64,000 bases of DNA, taken from positions 1-64,000 of the forward strand of contig QUKC01000009.1 of the NCBI GenBank assembly GCA_003481005.1, in the 5' to 3' direction. The position numbers and the translations under genes are program-made. Under the pieces are notes generated by a model that worked only from the letters and a program-made list of their open reading frames with translations, searched no databases and was not told the DNA's origin. Position 1 is the first letter of the stretch. Each line of letters starts with the position of its first letter. Positions 14,428 through 23,188 of the stretch are shown here, piece after piece. The stretch comes from Firmicutes bacterium TM09-10 (GTDB taxonomy: Bacteria; Bacillota; Clostridia; Lachnospirales; Lachnospiraceae).

Positions 14428-16683
14428 TCATTTCCCAACCGCACCCCTTCTGTACTCACTGGGTGTCACGTCATAATATTTCTTAAAGAAACGGATATAG
14501 CTTCGGACGTCGGAGTAGCCGACCTTCTGGCTGATCGACTGGATCGTGTCGGCAGTGTCGGTCAGCAGCGCGAGGGAACATTCCGTGCGGTAGCAGTTTA
14601 AGTACTCGGAGAGCGTTTTTCCGGTGTCGAGCTTGAAGAGTCTGGAAAGATAGACCGGGTTTAAACCAACGGCGTCCGCGATCTGAGGGACGGAAAGCTC
14701 CTCCCTGTAGTGCTGCTGGATATAGGAAATTGCCTGGCAGATATAAGTGTGGGCTTCCATGGAGGTTTTTGTTTTGGCATTTAAAAGTCCCTGGATGCAG
14801 GAAAAGAAGATTCGGCTGCATTCGGAAGGATCCGCAGCATTTTCCAGCTTTTTGAGGTAGGGGCTCAGTTGGGTATCCGGAATGTCATCCCCGAAATCAA
14901 GCAGCGCCACATAGACCTCGCACAGGAGGATCGTTGTAAGCTTCCGGGCCTCTTGGGTGTTTGCTGTTTCCAGATAGCGGGAAAAAAAGCTGTCGGCGAT
15001 TTTGCGGGCAACCGTCTGATCGCGGTCGATCAGCGCACGAGAAAGCTGGATGGACAGGTTGGGATCCAGGGAGGAGGTCAGATCCTCCTGATGACCGATG
15101 ATCATAAAATCCTCTGTTTCCGGAGAAGTGAACAAAAGGTTTCTGCGGGCCAGCTGCCAGGATTTCTGGTAGGAGGGCGATGCCTGTTCACACAATACAA
15201 TGGAAAAGAAGGGATCAATGGAAAGCGTCTGCTGCATGCGTTGGGAAATAGCGCTGCAGAGGCGCTTTAATTCTGCCGTCAGCTCTGCATCTGCGATGGA
15301 GGTATTGAGCAAGATGCAGATATTCTGCCCGTTTGTATGGATGCCGTAGGCTTTGCCAAGGACGGAAAATGCCTCCGAAGCGCTGGAGAGGACAACGAGA
15401 CGCAGTTGCTCCTTTTTTGCGAAATCCTCCATGCTTTCGAGGGCAGGCATGTGGATGAGGATCAGGGAAAAGAAGCGGTACGGAAAGACCAGACCGTATT
15501 TCATATATTCCTGAGGCAGGGCAGTGACATCGACAGAGGCATGGAGGATACCAAGCAGCAGACGCTCCCGGACGAGCTGTTCCTTTTCGTGCAGGACGGA
15601 ATGCACCTCTGAGACCTGGGCAGTCAGACTGTCCAGGGCAGAGTTTAAGCGGAAAAATTCATCATGATCGTCGGACAGACCGAGGGTGTAGGGCGTGATG
15701 CCGAGTTTTTCCATAATGTCATCCACGGGTTTTAACAAAACCATGCTGTAGATAGCAGAAAGTAAAAAGCAACAGAATAGTATAAAAAAGTATTCGCAAA
15801 AACGTCTTAAAAGAAAGGGAGTAACTGCTTTGAACTGCTCTGTGGTGGACACATAGTAGGTACACTGCAGCGTATTGGAGTTCTGAACGGCAGGATAGGC
15901 ATTATAATCGGGAAAAAGCAGGGCTTCATTTTCATCAGCGGACAGAGAAGAATCCCAGCGCTCGTACAGAGCTGCATCCGTGGCATAGATAAGCTGATCG
16001 CAAAAGGTAACGACAGCATGATAGCTGTTGTCGTTGTCGGAAAGAAGGGCAGCAGCATCCCTGCGCAGCTCCCGCATGGCATAGGAAATTGTGATATAGC
16101 CCTTCGGATTGGAGGAATACAAAGGCAGACTGTGGGCATAGACCACAACCGGTACAGCAGGACGCGGGCTGTAGTAGCGCTCATAAGGAATGTTTACAAC
16201 CCAGGCCTCCTCCGTGTCCATTTCCGAAAGGATCTGGAGAAAATCCGGGTTATAAAAATCACTGTAGGTGTACATGCCTCCGCTGGAATCGAAAACCCGT
16301 TCACTGCGGTCAAAATACAGGCAGATCGTTTCAAAGGAGTACAGCTGTGTGTAAGGAGAAATATCACTGATCATACGGGAAAAATAATCGATGGTAGGAT
16401 CCGGTGAAACGAGGATGTGATTTACGGAGGCAAGCTTTGCGATAAAAACAGAGCCTACCTTCATAACGGAAAAAGTATTTTCCATATTGGAATAGGCAGC
16501 GTCTGCCTTTGCCTCCAGCTGCTCCTTTAACTGTAGGTTGTTCTGCCAGATGCTTAAGAGCGTGGAAACAAAAAACAGGATCGTGGATAACAGTGTCAGA
16601 ATAAAAAAACAGGAAGAAAAGTGTCTCGAGCGAATGATATTTTTCAGCTTTTTCTTTTGCATGGAACGATCGAATGATATCAA
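14428..16683 (-). CDS. Membrane-bound AraC-family sensor-regulator
   Basis: A one-component regulator of about 752 aa: an N-terminal membrane helix (FILTLLSTILFFVSTLLSIW), an extracellular sensing domain of about 270 residues, a second helix (FFILFCCFLLSAIYSMVLL), a cytoplasmic linker, and a C-terminal AraC domain (LSVPQIADAVGLNPVYLSRL, then GYSDVRSYIRFFKKYYDVTP). This design is known beside LplB/YtcP sugar transporters. TTG 16683 has GGGAGG eight bases upstream; ATG 16662 is an alternative. It is transcribed away from the transporter and probably activates it when substrate is sensed outside. Confidence 0.88.
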   Translation of the reverse strand: MISFDRSMQKKKLKNIIRSRHFSSCFFILTLLSTILFFVSTLLSIWQNNLQLKEQLEAKADAAYSNMENTFSVMKVGSVFIAKLASVNHILVSPDPTIDYFSRMISDISPYTQLYSFETICLYFDRSERVFDSSGGMYTYSDFYNPDFLQILSEMDTEEAWVVNIPYERYYSPRPAVPVVVYAHSLPLYSSNPKGYITISYAMRELRRDAAALLSDNDNSYHAVVTFCDQLIYATDAALYERWDSSLSADENEALLFPDYNAYPAVQNSNTLQCTYYVSTTEQFKAVTPFLLRRFCEYFFILFCCFLLSAIYSMVLLKPVDDIMEKLGITPYTLGLSDDHDEFFRLNSALDSLTAQVSEVHSVLHEKEQLVRERLLLGILHASVDVTALPQEYMKYGLVFPYRFFSLILIHMPALESMEDFAKKEQLRLVVLSSASEAFSVLGKAYGIHTNGQNICILLNTSIADAELTAELKRLCSAISQRMQQTLSIDPFFSIVLCEQASPSYQKSWQLARRNLLFTSPETEDFMIIGHQEDLTSSLDPNLSIQLSRALIDRDQTVARKIADSFFSRYLETANTQEARKLTTILLCEVYVALLDFGDDIPDTQLSPYLKKLENAADPSECSRIFFSCIQGLLNAKTKTSMEAHTYICQAISYIQQHYREELSVPQIADAVGLNPVYLSRLFKLDTGKTLSEYLNCYRTECSLALLTDTADTIQSISQKVGYSDVRSYIRFFKKYYDVTPSEYRRGAVGK

Positions 16684-17025
16684 AACAATTGCCTCCCTTT
16701 GATTGGTTCTGACACCATTATACCGAAAAAATGCACAAAGCAAAAGAAAGGGAGTGCAAAAATGGATAGCAAAAATCCGATGAATCTGCAAAAAATAAAG
16801 TCAAAAAGTTGCAAAAAGTCAATAAAGGGGTGATAGATCAAGGCTTTTTTGAAATCGTTATAAATGTAACAAAATAGGTCGGATTTTTTAATTTTTAACA
16901 GAGCTGTGTTTTTATATAATGACCTCAGAAACGGAAACAAAAAAACGCAAAGGGGCTGCAGCCACCAGGCGGGCAGCATTTACGGAACAGGACTGTTTCA
17001 GAAAAAAAGAGAGGGAGGAAGGTAC
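16684..17025 (+). promoter_or_regulatory. Divergent control region of the sugar-uptake locus
   Basis: It separates the AraC gene from the transporter. A perfect TATAAT lies at 16915-16920 on the plus strand without a good -35, as expected for an activator-dependent promoter. The sequence is very AT-rich. GGGAGG precedes ATG 17026. Confidence 0.5.
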
Positions 17026-17988
17026 ATGACGGGAAAGAGGGAAAAAACCGCAGCACTTTCAAAGGGCCGACAGCAGGGGGGCCTGCAGAAGGCAGCACTG
17101 TATTTCTGGAAGCATAAATATCTGTATCTGATGCTGCTTCCGGCGATTCTGTATTACATCATTTTCTGTTACGTTCCGATGTACGGCGTAACAATTGCAT
17201 TCAAGGATTTCAATCCGATGCTTGGAATCTGGAAAAGTCCGTGGGCGGGGACGGAAATGTTCCAAAAGCTGTTTGGAATGGAAAAGTTTTATTCCGTTTT
17301 CTGGAACACGATCCGGATCAGCCTGATCCGACTGATTTTCGGATTTCCGTTTCCGATTATCATTGCGCTGCTTTTAAATGAGCTGCGGCTTGGAAAGGTA
17401 AAACGGGTCATCCAGACAGCGATTTACATTCCGAATTTTATTTCCTGGGTCGTTCTGGGCGGTATTCTGACAAGCCTGTTATCGATGGATTCGGGTATTG
17501 TCAACGGCGTCATCAAGGCGCTCGGCTTTGCACCGATCGGATTTTTGACAGATGAAAAGTATTTCGTCGGCACGATGGTCGTTTCGATGATCTGGAAAAC
17601 GTTCGGCTGGAACACGATTATCTATCTGGCGGCGATCACCGGAATCGATCCGCAGCTGTACGAGGCGGCGACCGTGGACGGGGCGAACCGGTGGCAGAAG
17701 CTGTTACATATCACATTGCCGTGTATCCGTTCTATTATTATCGTTGTGCTGATTACGAGAATCGGCGGACTGATGCAGGCGGGCTTTGAACAGATTTTCG
17801 TATTGTATCATCCAGGCGTATACGGGACGGCGGATATCATCGATACCTATGTATACCGGATGGGCTTGCAGGAAGGCAAATTTGAGCTGGCGACAGCGGT
17901 CGGCTTGTTTAAATCCGTGATCAACTTTGCACTGGTTGTCATTGCAAACAAGACAGCACGCATGGCAGGAGAGGAGGGAATTTACTGA
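17026..17988 (+). CDS. Sugar ABC transporter permease (LplB/YteP type)
   Basis: A 320-aa inner-membrane permease of the CUT1 class with about six helices. The first is YLMLLPAILYYIIFCYVPMYG, and the EAA loop is EAATVDGANRWQKLLHITLP. It pairs with the next permease. Its start has GGGAGG 7-8 bases before ATG 17026, and its stop overlaps the next start. As usual for this class no ATPase gene is present, so a shared MsmK-type ATPase elsewhere is expected. Confidence 0.93.
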   Translation: MTGKREKTAALSKGRQQGGLQKAALYFWKHKYLYLMLLPAILYYIIFCYVPMYGVTIAFKDFNPMLGIWKSPWAGTEMFQKLFGMEKFYSVFWNTIRISLIRLIFGFPFPIIIALLLNELRLGKVKRVIQTAIYIPNFISWVVLGGILTSLLSMDSGIVNGVIKALGFAPIGFLTDEKYFVGTMVVSMIWKTFGWNTIIYLAAITGIDPQLYEAATVDGANRWQKLLHITLPCIRSIIIVVLITRIGGLMQAGFEQIFVLYHPGVYGTADIIDTYVYRMGLQEGKFELATAVGLFKSVINFALVVIANKTARMAGEEGIY

Positions 17989-18875
17989 TGAGCAGGGAAA
18001 AGCCGAAAAAAATCAAGGTTTCTGTCGGCAGCAGGATTTTTGACACAGTAAATCTGATTTTTCTGATTCTGCTGGGGCTGACAACCTTTTACCCGTTCTG
18101 GGACTGCCTGGTTGTTTCGTTTTCCTCGCTGAAAAGCTATCTGGCGACGAACATCCATTTATGGCCGGACGAATGGTCGTTTGAAGGCTATGCCTATATG
18201 TTAAAAAGCTTCGATCTGTGGAGATCGTATGCGAACTCGATTTTTATCACGGTTGTCGGCACACTGATCAACATGCTGATTACGACGATGGCGGCGTATG
18301 TGCTGTCGAAAAAGGATTTAAAGGGACAGCGGTTCTTCATGTTTCTGGCAGTGTTTACGATGATGTTTACCGGCGGAATTATTCCGACCTACATCGTTGT
18401 AAAGGATCTGCATCTGATGAATTCGCTGTGGGCGATGATCCTGCCGTCGGCGGTCAACACCTACAACCTGATTATTTTAAGAAACTTCTTCTTGGAGCTT
18501 CCGATGGAGCTGGAGGAAGCGGCGCTTTTGGACGGATGTACGGAGATCGGCGTATTGTTTAGGATCATGCTTCCGATTTCCAAACCGGCGCTGACGACGG
18601 TGACGCTGTTTTATGCAGTCGATCACTGGAACGACTTTTTCTCGGCGATTATGTATATCAATAAGAAAGAAGCATGGCCGCTGCAGCTGTTTTTACGGTC
18701 GATGCTGTTTCAGAATGACGCAGCATATTCCAGCGGCGGAGAAAGCCTGTTTTTATTAGGACAGCCGATGAAGATGGCGGCTGTGATGCTGGCAATTATT
18801 CCGATCATGTGCGCGTATCCGTTTTTCCAAAAATATTTCACAGCAGGGATGACGGCAGGCGCAGTGAAGGGGTAA
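17988..18875 (+). CDS. Sugar ABC transporter permease (YtcP type)
   Basis: A 295-aa second CUT1 permease with six helices and the EAA loop EEAALLDGCTEIGVLFRIML, which docks the ATPase. It typically forms a heterodimer with the LplB-like partner encoded immediately upstream with a one-base overlap. The ending GMTAGAVKG is characteristic of this subfamily. The closest described systems import oligosaccharides; the exact sugar is not readable. Confidence 0.93.
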   Translation: MSREKPKKIKVSVGSRIFDTVNLIFLILLGLTTFYPFWDCLVVSFSSLKSYLATNIHLWPDEWSFEGYAYMLKSFDLWRSYANSIFITVVGTLINMLITTMAAYVLSKKDLKGQRFFMFLAVFTMMFTGGIIPTYIVVKDLHLMNSLWAMILPSAVNTYNLIILRNFFLELPMELEEAALLDGCTEIGVLFRIMLPISKPALTTVTLFYAVDHWNDFFSAIMYINKKEAWPLQLFLRSMLFQNDAAYSSGGESLFLLGQPMKMAAVMLAIIPIMCAYPFFQKYFTAGMTAGAVKG

Positions 18876-18905
18876 AATATAAAAGGGAAAGAAAGAGGGA
18901 ACAAA

Positions 18906-20426
18906 ATGAGAAAAAGAAGTAAGTGCGCATTTCTGGCAACAGCGATGGCAGCGACAACGATTCTGGCAGCAGGCTGCGGCAACAGCGCTTCGGGTGGTCA
19001 GAACACTGCGGATTCTGCAGAGCGGGTTCCGATCCGTTGGCTGACGACCGGCGACGCTGCGGCAGAAGCAATTCAGGATAACGACCGCATTATTGAAGCG
19101 ATCAACGAAAAACTCGGCATAGACCTGACGGTTGAAATCGTTCCGGAAGCCAATACAGAAAAGGTCAACGTTGCGATGGCGTCCGGCGATTTCCCGGATG
19201 TGGTAACTGGTGCATACGGGACGAGCGCAACCCAGCAGTGGATTGATGATGGAATGGTTATTCCGCTGAATGATTACATGGATTCCTTCCCGAGCATGAA
19301 GGCATGGCTGGAAAATTACGAGTGGTCGGCACAAAATGGAAAATATTACGGCATGCCGTTTATTGCACAGTACAGTGTGGCCAATACCCTGATCGTGATG
19401 CGTCAGGACTGGCTGGATAATTTGGGATTGTCCTATCCGCAGACGTTGGATGAAATGAAAGACGTCATGCTCGCTTTCACAAACGACGATCCGGACGGCG
19501 ACGGACAGAACAATACATACGGCTACACGGCAGAAAAGCCGGGACAGTTTGACTGGGTATTTTTCGCATACGGACTACCCTATGCGGACTATTCGCTGGA
19601 TGAAAACGATCAGGTAATCCCCGTTTTTGAAGATCCTGCGTTTGTAAAGGGCATGACCTACATCAAAGAGCTGTGGGATGCAGGTACGATCGATCCGGAG
19701 CTGATGTTGAATGATATGTCTAAAAAAGAAGAAAAGTTCTATCAGGGCAAAGCCGGCATGATGCCTGCACCCCTGTTCCGTCATGTGACCCGTCATGAAA
19801 ACAGCGTCAGAGAGCTGTTCCCGGACGCTTCGATCTGCTATGATCTTTCCCCCGCAGGTCCGGACGGCGCGAGAGGCTTAAGCAAGCAGGGCAAGAGCGG
19901 TATGATGACCTGTATCACCGCAGCCTGCAAGAACCCTGACAAAGCGGCAGCATTTGTGGACTTCATGGTTTCGGAGGAAGGAAATAACCTGCTGCGTCTT
20001 GGTATCGAAGGTATTCATTACACCAAGGATGGCGACGAAATCGTCTTCAACGAAGAAGAGCGTGCAAAGGATGCTTTCTCGCCCAATGGCTGGGCGCACG
20101 CGCTGGCGTGGGGCTCCTTCTACTGGCCTCTGGAGAGCAACTACATCCCTGTAACCGATCCGAACCGGGAACGTGCGCTGCATACCGTTGATCTTGCGAC
20201 CCAGTGCCAGGTTCCGAACCTGATTAAGCAGAAAACGCAGGTTGAGATCGAAAACGGCGCCGCAGTGGACGATATTTACACCCAGTACTTTTCGGATATG
20301 CTGCAGGGTAAGCTTTCCATCGAAGAGGGTGTAGAGCAGCTGAGCAAGTCCTGGAGAAGTCAGGGCGGTGAAGAGATCCTTGAGGCAGTCAATGCAGAGT
20401 ATCAGAAAACAAAAGCAAAGCAGTAA
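18906..20426 (+). CDS. Extracellular solute-binding lipoprotein (LplA-like)
   Basis: A 506-aa binding protein with a lipoprotein signal peptide and lipobox LAAGC (Cys24). A serine- and glycine-rich linker follows, then a periplasmic-binding-protein fold of the family-1 sugar type (FPDVVTGAYGTS, then GMPFIAQYSVANTLIVMRQD). It should capture the oligosaccharide for the two permeases upstream. Its length fits the LplA/YtcQ class. A DPDGDGQNN calcium-like loop, frequent in these proteins, is present. Confidence 0.92.
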   Translation: MRKRSKCAFLATAMAATTILAAGCGNSASGGQNTADSAERVPIRWLTTGDAAAEAIQDNDRIIEAINEKLGIDLTVEIVPEANTEKVNVAMASGDFPDVVTGAYGTSATQQWIDDGMVIPLNDYMDSFPSMKAWLENYEWSAQNGKYYGMPFIAQYSVANTLIVMRQDWLDNLGLSYPQTLDEMKDVMLAFTNDDPDGDGQNNTYGYTAEKPGQFDWVFFAYGLPYADYSLDENDQVIPVFEDPAFVKGMTYIKELWDAGTIDPELMLNDMSKKEEKFYQGKAGMMPAPLFRHVTRHENSVRELFPDASICYDLSPAGPDGARGLSKQGKSGMMTCITAACKNPDKAAAFVDFMVSEEGNNLLRLGIEGIHYTKDGDEIVFNEEERAKDAFSPNGWAHALAWGSFYWPLESNYIPVTDPNRERALHTVDLATQCQVPNLIKQKTQVEIENGAAVDDIYTQYFSDMLQGKLSIEEGVEQLSKSWRSQGGEEILEAVNAEYQKTKAKQ

Positions 20427-20444
20427 AAAGGAAAATCTAATAAT

Positions 20445-21920
20445 ATGGAAAAAACAGAAAAAAAACCGAATATTATCATGATTCTGGCAGACGATCAGGG
20501 CCCCTGGGCGATGCACTGCGCCGGGACACCGGAGCTTTATACGCCCAACCTGGACAGAATTGCAGAACAGGGAATGAGGTTTGACAGCTTCTTCTGTGCC
20601 TCGCCGGTGTGCTCTCCGGCGAGGGCATCCATTCTGACCGGGAAAATGCCTTCCGCTCACGGCGTACAGGACTGGCTCAGAAGCGGAAACTTAGACGGCG
20701 AGAAATTTGCCGCCCAGGGAAAGGAAAATCCTTATTTCGAGGGCTATAAGCAGGAACGGAAGCCGATTTCCTATCTGGAAGGACAGCCCACCTATACGGA
20801 CATTCTGGCGCAGAACGGCTATCACTGCGCACTCTCCGGAAAATGGCACCTGGGCAACAGCATCGAACCGCAGCAGGGCTTTCAGGAGTGGTACACCATC
20901 GGCATGGGCGGCTGCTGTTATTACCACCCGGACATGGTGGACCATGGAGAAATCACCGTGCATCATGGGGAATATGTGACAGATCTGATCACGGATCGTG
21001 CACTGGAATATTTAAAAGAGCTGGGCGAAGGGGACGACCCGTTTTATTTGTCTGTCCACTATACTGCACCCCATTCTCCCTGGGAAAAGGAGCACCATCC
21101 TGCAAAGTGGATCGATTACTACGATGGCTGCACGTTTCCCAGCATTCCCAACGTGCCGGATCATCCCGATCTGCGCACCGGCGCGGTATATGGAACCGGT
21201 AAGAGGGAAGAAAATCTGCGGGGCTATTTTGCGGCGATCAGTGCGATGGATGAACAGATCGGCAGACTGCTGGATGCAGTAGAAGAACAGGGGCTGGCGG
21301 ACAATACCGTAATCCTCTTTACAGCGGACAATGGAATGAGCATGGGACAGCACGGCGTCTGGGGAAAGGGCAACGGGACATTCCCGATGAATATGTATGA
21401 TTCCGCAGTTAAGGTGCCGTTTCTGATTTCCTGGCCGGGGCACATTCCTGCCAATACCGTCTGCAGCGAAATGATAAGCGCCTGCGATCTGCTCCCGACG
21501 ATCCTTAAGCTGACGGGACTTTCCGACAAGCAGCCTACGGGACTTCCCGGAAGAAGCTTTACAGAGCTTTTGGAGGGCAGACAGCTGGAACACCGCGACG
21601 AGGTCGTGATCTTTGACGAATACGGGCCTGTCCGCATGATCCGGACGAAAGAATGGAAATATGTGCACCGGTATCCCTATGGAAAACATGAGCTGTATCA
21701 CCTCGTGGACGATCCGGGAGAAGAGAAGAATCTGTACGGTTTACCGGAATATAAAAAACTGGTAACCCAATTAAAGGGCAGGATGGAAAAATGGTTCTGC
21801 ACCTATTCCGACCCGGCCATCGACGGCGTGCGCTCCGCGGTCAACGGCTCCGGACAGCTCTGCCGCCCGGGTGTGTATGCAATCTATGAGGATCCCTTTT
21901 CACCAAATGGCGTGGAATGA
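20445..21920 (+). CDS. Cytoplasmic sulfatase (Cys type)
   Basis: A 491-aa type I sulfatase that hydrolyses sulfate esters. It has IMILADDQG with two metal Asp, CSPARASILTG with Cys56 to be converted to formylglycine by an anSME-type enzyme, and SGKWHLGN with the active-site Lys/His. There is no signal peptide. Being the last gene after the transporter, it implies that sulfated oligosaccharides, such as mucin or glycosaminoglycan pieces, are imported intact and desulfated inside. The maturase is not in this window. Its 3' end is duplicated in part at 24577 and 14290. Confidence 0.92.
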   Translation: MEKTEKKPNIIMILADDQGPWAMHCAGTPELYTPNLDRIAEQGMRFDSFFCASPVCSPARASILTGKMPSAHGVQDWLRSGNLDGEKFAAQGKENPYFEGYKQERKPISYLEGQPTYTDILAQNGYHCALSGKWHLGNSIEPQQGFQEWYTIGMGGCCYYHPDMVDHGEITVHHGEYVTDLITDRALEYLKELGEGDDPFYLSVHYTAPHSPWEKEHHPAKWIDYYDGCTFPSIPNVPDHPDLRTGAVYGTGKREENLRGYFAAISAMDEQIGRLLDAVEEQGLADNTVILFTADNGMSMGQHGVWGKGNGTFPMNMYDSAVKVPFLISWPGHIPANTVCSEMISACDLLPTILKLTGLSDKQPTGLPGRSFTELLEGRQLEHRDEVVIFDEYGPVRMIRTKEWKYVHRYPYGKHELYHLVDDPGEEKNLYGLPEYKKLVTQLKGRMEKWFCTYSDPAIDGVRSAVNGSGQLCRPGVYAIYEDPFSPNGVE

Positions 21921-21953
21921 TTACGAGTTGTTTGTCAAAGAATAAGATTGAGC

Positions 21954-21990
21954 AAGGCCGGTCAGGGAAAGATTCTCTGACCGGCCTTTT
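21954..21990 (+). terminator. Sulfatase-operon terminator, copy 1
   Basis: AAGGCCGGTCAG pairs with CTGACCGGCCTT, followed by TT. The same hairpin appears after the sulfatase fragment at 24833. Confidence 0.8.
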
Positions 21991-22057
21991 GCAAGCTCGT
22001 TCATCAGTCGGATGGTTGCCTGTGTCTTTTCAAAATCCTGCATATCGAGAATTGCAT
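21980..22057 (-). pseudogene. Fragment of a YefM-type antitoxin gene
   Basis: Bases from 21980 to about 22057 match the middle of the intact antitoxin gene (25273-25351) with a few substitutions. It is fused directly to the sulfatase terminator. The shared 9-mer GGCCTTTTG at both parental sites marks a deletion that removed the toxin gene and the end of the antitoxin. Confidence 0.7.
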
Positions 22058-22078
22058 AGAATATGGTGGCATAAACAA

Positions 22079-22107
22079 TTGACAAAATTGAATAATGGAT
22101 ATATCAT
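22079..22107 (+). promoter_or_regulatory. Promoter of the Panacea/AlbA_2 operon
   Basis: Consensus TTGACA (22079-22084), 17-bp spacer, TATCAT (22102-22107). Confidence 0.75.
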
Positions 22108-22110
22108 ATG

Positions 22111-22126
22111 GGTATCAATTGATACC
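22111..22126. promoter_or_regulatory. Palindromic operator
   Basis: GGTATCAATTGATACC is a perfect 16-bp palindrome a few bases after the -10 box and 14 bp before the start codon. It is a natural site for the HTH of the protein it precedes. Confidence 0.65.
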
Positions 22127-22140
22127 TTGAGGGTACTTTT

Positions 22141-23169
22141 ATGGAAATGAAGATCATTAAAAGTGAAAAGAGAATCTGCCCATGCTGTATGGAAGAACAT
22201 GTAGTGAAAACCGTTCTTATTATGGATCAGGCTACGTTTAAGAATCGCACAGTAAATTATGAGGCATCGTATTTCTTCTGTGAATTAGCAAAAGAACTCT
22301 ACATGGATGAACAGCAGATGCAGGACAATGACATCAGATTAAAGGATGCATATAGAGAAAAGGAAGGACTTTTAACATCAGCACAAATAGGAGAAATTAG
22401 AGCAAAGTATGGTATAAGCCAAAGCGATTTATGCTTATTGTTAGGTTGGGGTGGTAAAACTATTACAAGATACGAAAGCCACCAAGTGCAGGATAAGGCA
22501 CATGATACCATTCTTAAGAAAATAGATCAGGATCCAGAATGGTTTCTGTCTCTTTTAAACGGAGCGAAAGCAAATCTATCAGCAGAATCTTATCAAAAAT
22601 ATTTAGCGGCAGCAACCTCTTTATACGAGGAAGATCGAGATGCCTATCTCAGAAAAGCAATTGAAGCGAGCTATGCAAAGTTCCAGGGAAATCAAATGTT
22701 TCATGGAAACACAGATTTATCATTGGATAAAGTTGTTGAGGTAATTAGATATTTTGCATCATCAATTAAAGTGACAAGTCTTTATAAGGTAAAATTAATG
22801 AAACTTATATGGTATGCAGATGCATTATCTTATAAAAGAAGAGGTTTTGCAATTACGGGCTTAGTATATCAAGTACTTCCAATGGGAGCTGTTCCGGTGG
22901 GACACAATTCCATAATTGACTTAAAAGATGTTCCTTGTGAAGAAGTAGATATGGGTGAGACATATGCTTATCATTTTTCTTTGAGTGGGAAACAAACTTT
23001 TCCCGAATTATCAGATGAAGAGAAAGATATTTTGGATGTAGTAATAGAGAAATTTGGAAAGATGAGCAAGAATGAAATAATAAACTTTATGCATAAAGAG
23101 CAGGCATATGTTGAAACTTTATCGAGGGATATTATTCTGTTCAAATATGCTGAAAGTTTACAAATCTAA
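22141..23169 (+). CDS. MqsA-like zinc/HTH protein with Panacea (SocA) domain
   Basis: A 342-aa protein in three parts: an N-terminal zinc site (CPCC at 14-17 and other acidic-aromatic elements as in MqsA), an XRE helix-turn-helix (IRAKYGISQSDLCLLLGWGG, about 83-115), and a C-terminal Panacea/DUF4065 domain (SLYKVKLMKLIWYADALSYK, then GAVPVGHNSI, about 200-320). Panacea is a domain that neutralises unrelated toxins. A perfect palindrome at its promoter suggests autorepression. The gene 19 bp downstream is the only candidate partner. AT-rich and inserted between two sulfatase 3' copies. Confidence 0.85.
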   Translation: MEMKIIKSEKRICPCCMEEHVVKTVLIMDQATFKNRTVNYEASYFFCELAKELYMDEQQMQDNDIRLKDAYREKEGLLTSAQIGEIRAKYGISQSDLCLLLGWGGKTITRYESHQVQDKAHDTILKKIDQDPEWFLSLLNGAKANLSAESYQKYLAAATSLYEEDRDAYLRKAIEASYAKFQGNQMFHGNTDLSLDKVVEVIRYFASSIKVTSLYKVKLMKLIWYADALSYKRRGFAITGLVYQVLPMGAVPVGHNSIIDLKDVPCEEVDMGETYAYHFSLSGKQTFPELSDEEKDILDVVIEKFGKMSKNEIINFMHKEQAYVETLSRDIILFKYAESLQI

Positions 23170-23188
23170 ACAGAAGGGAGGACAATCA

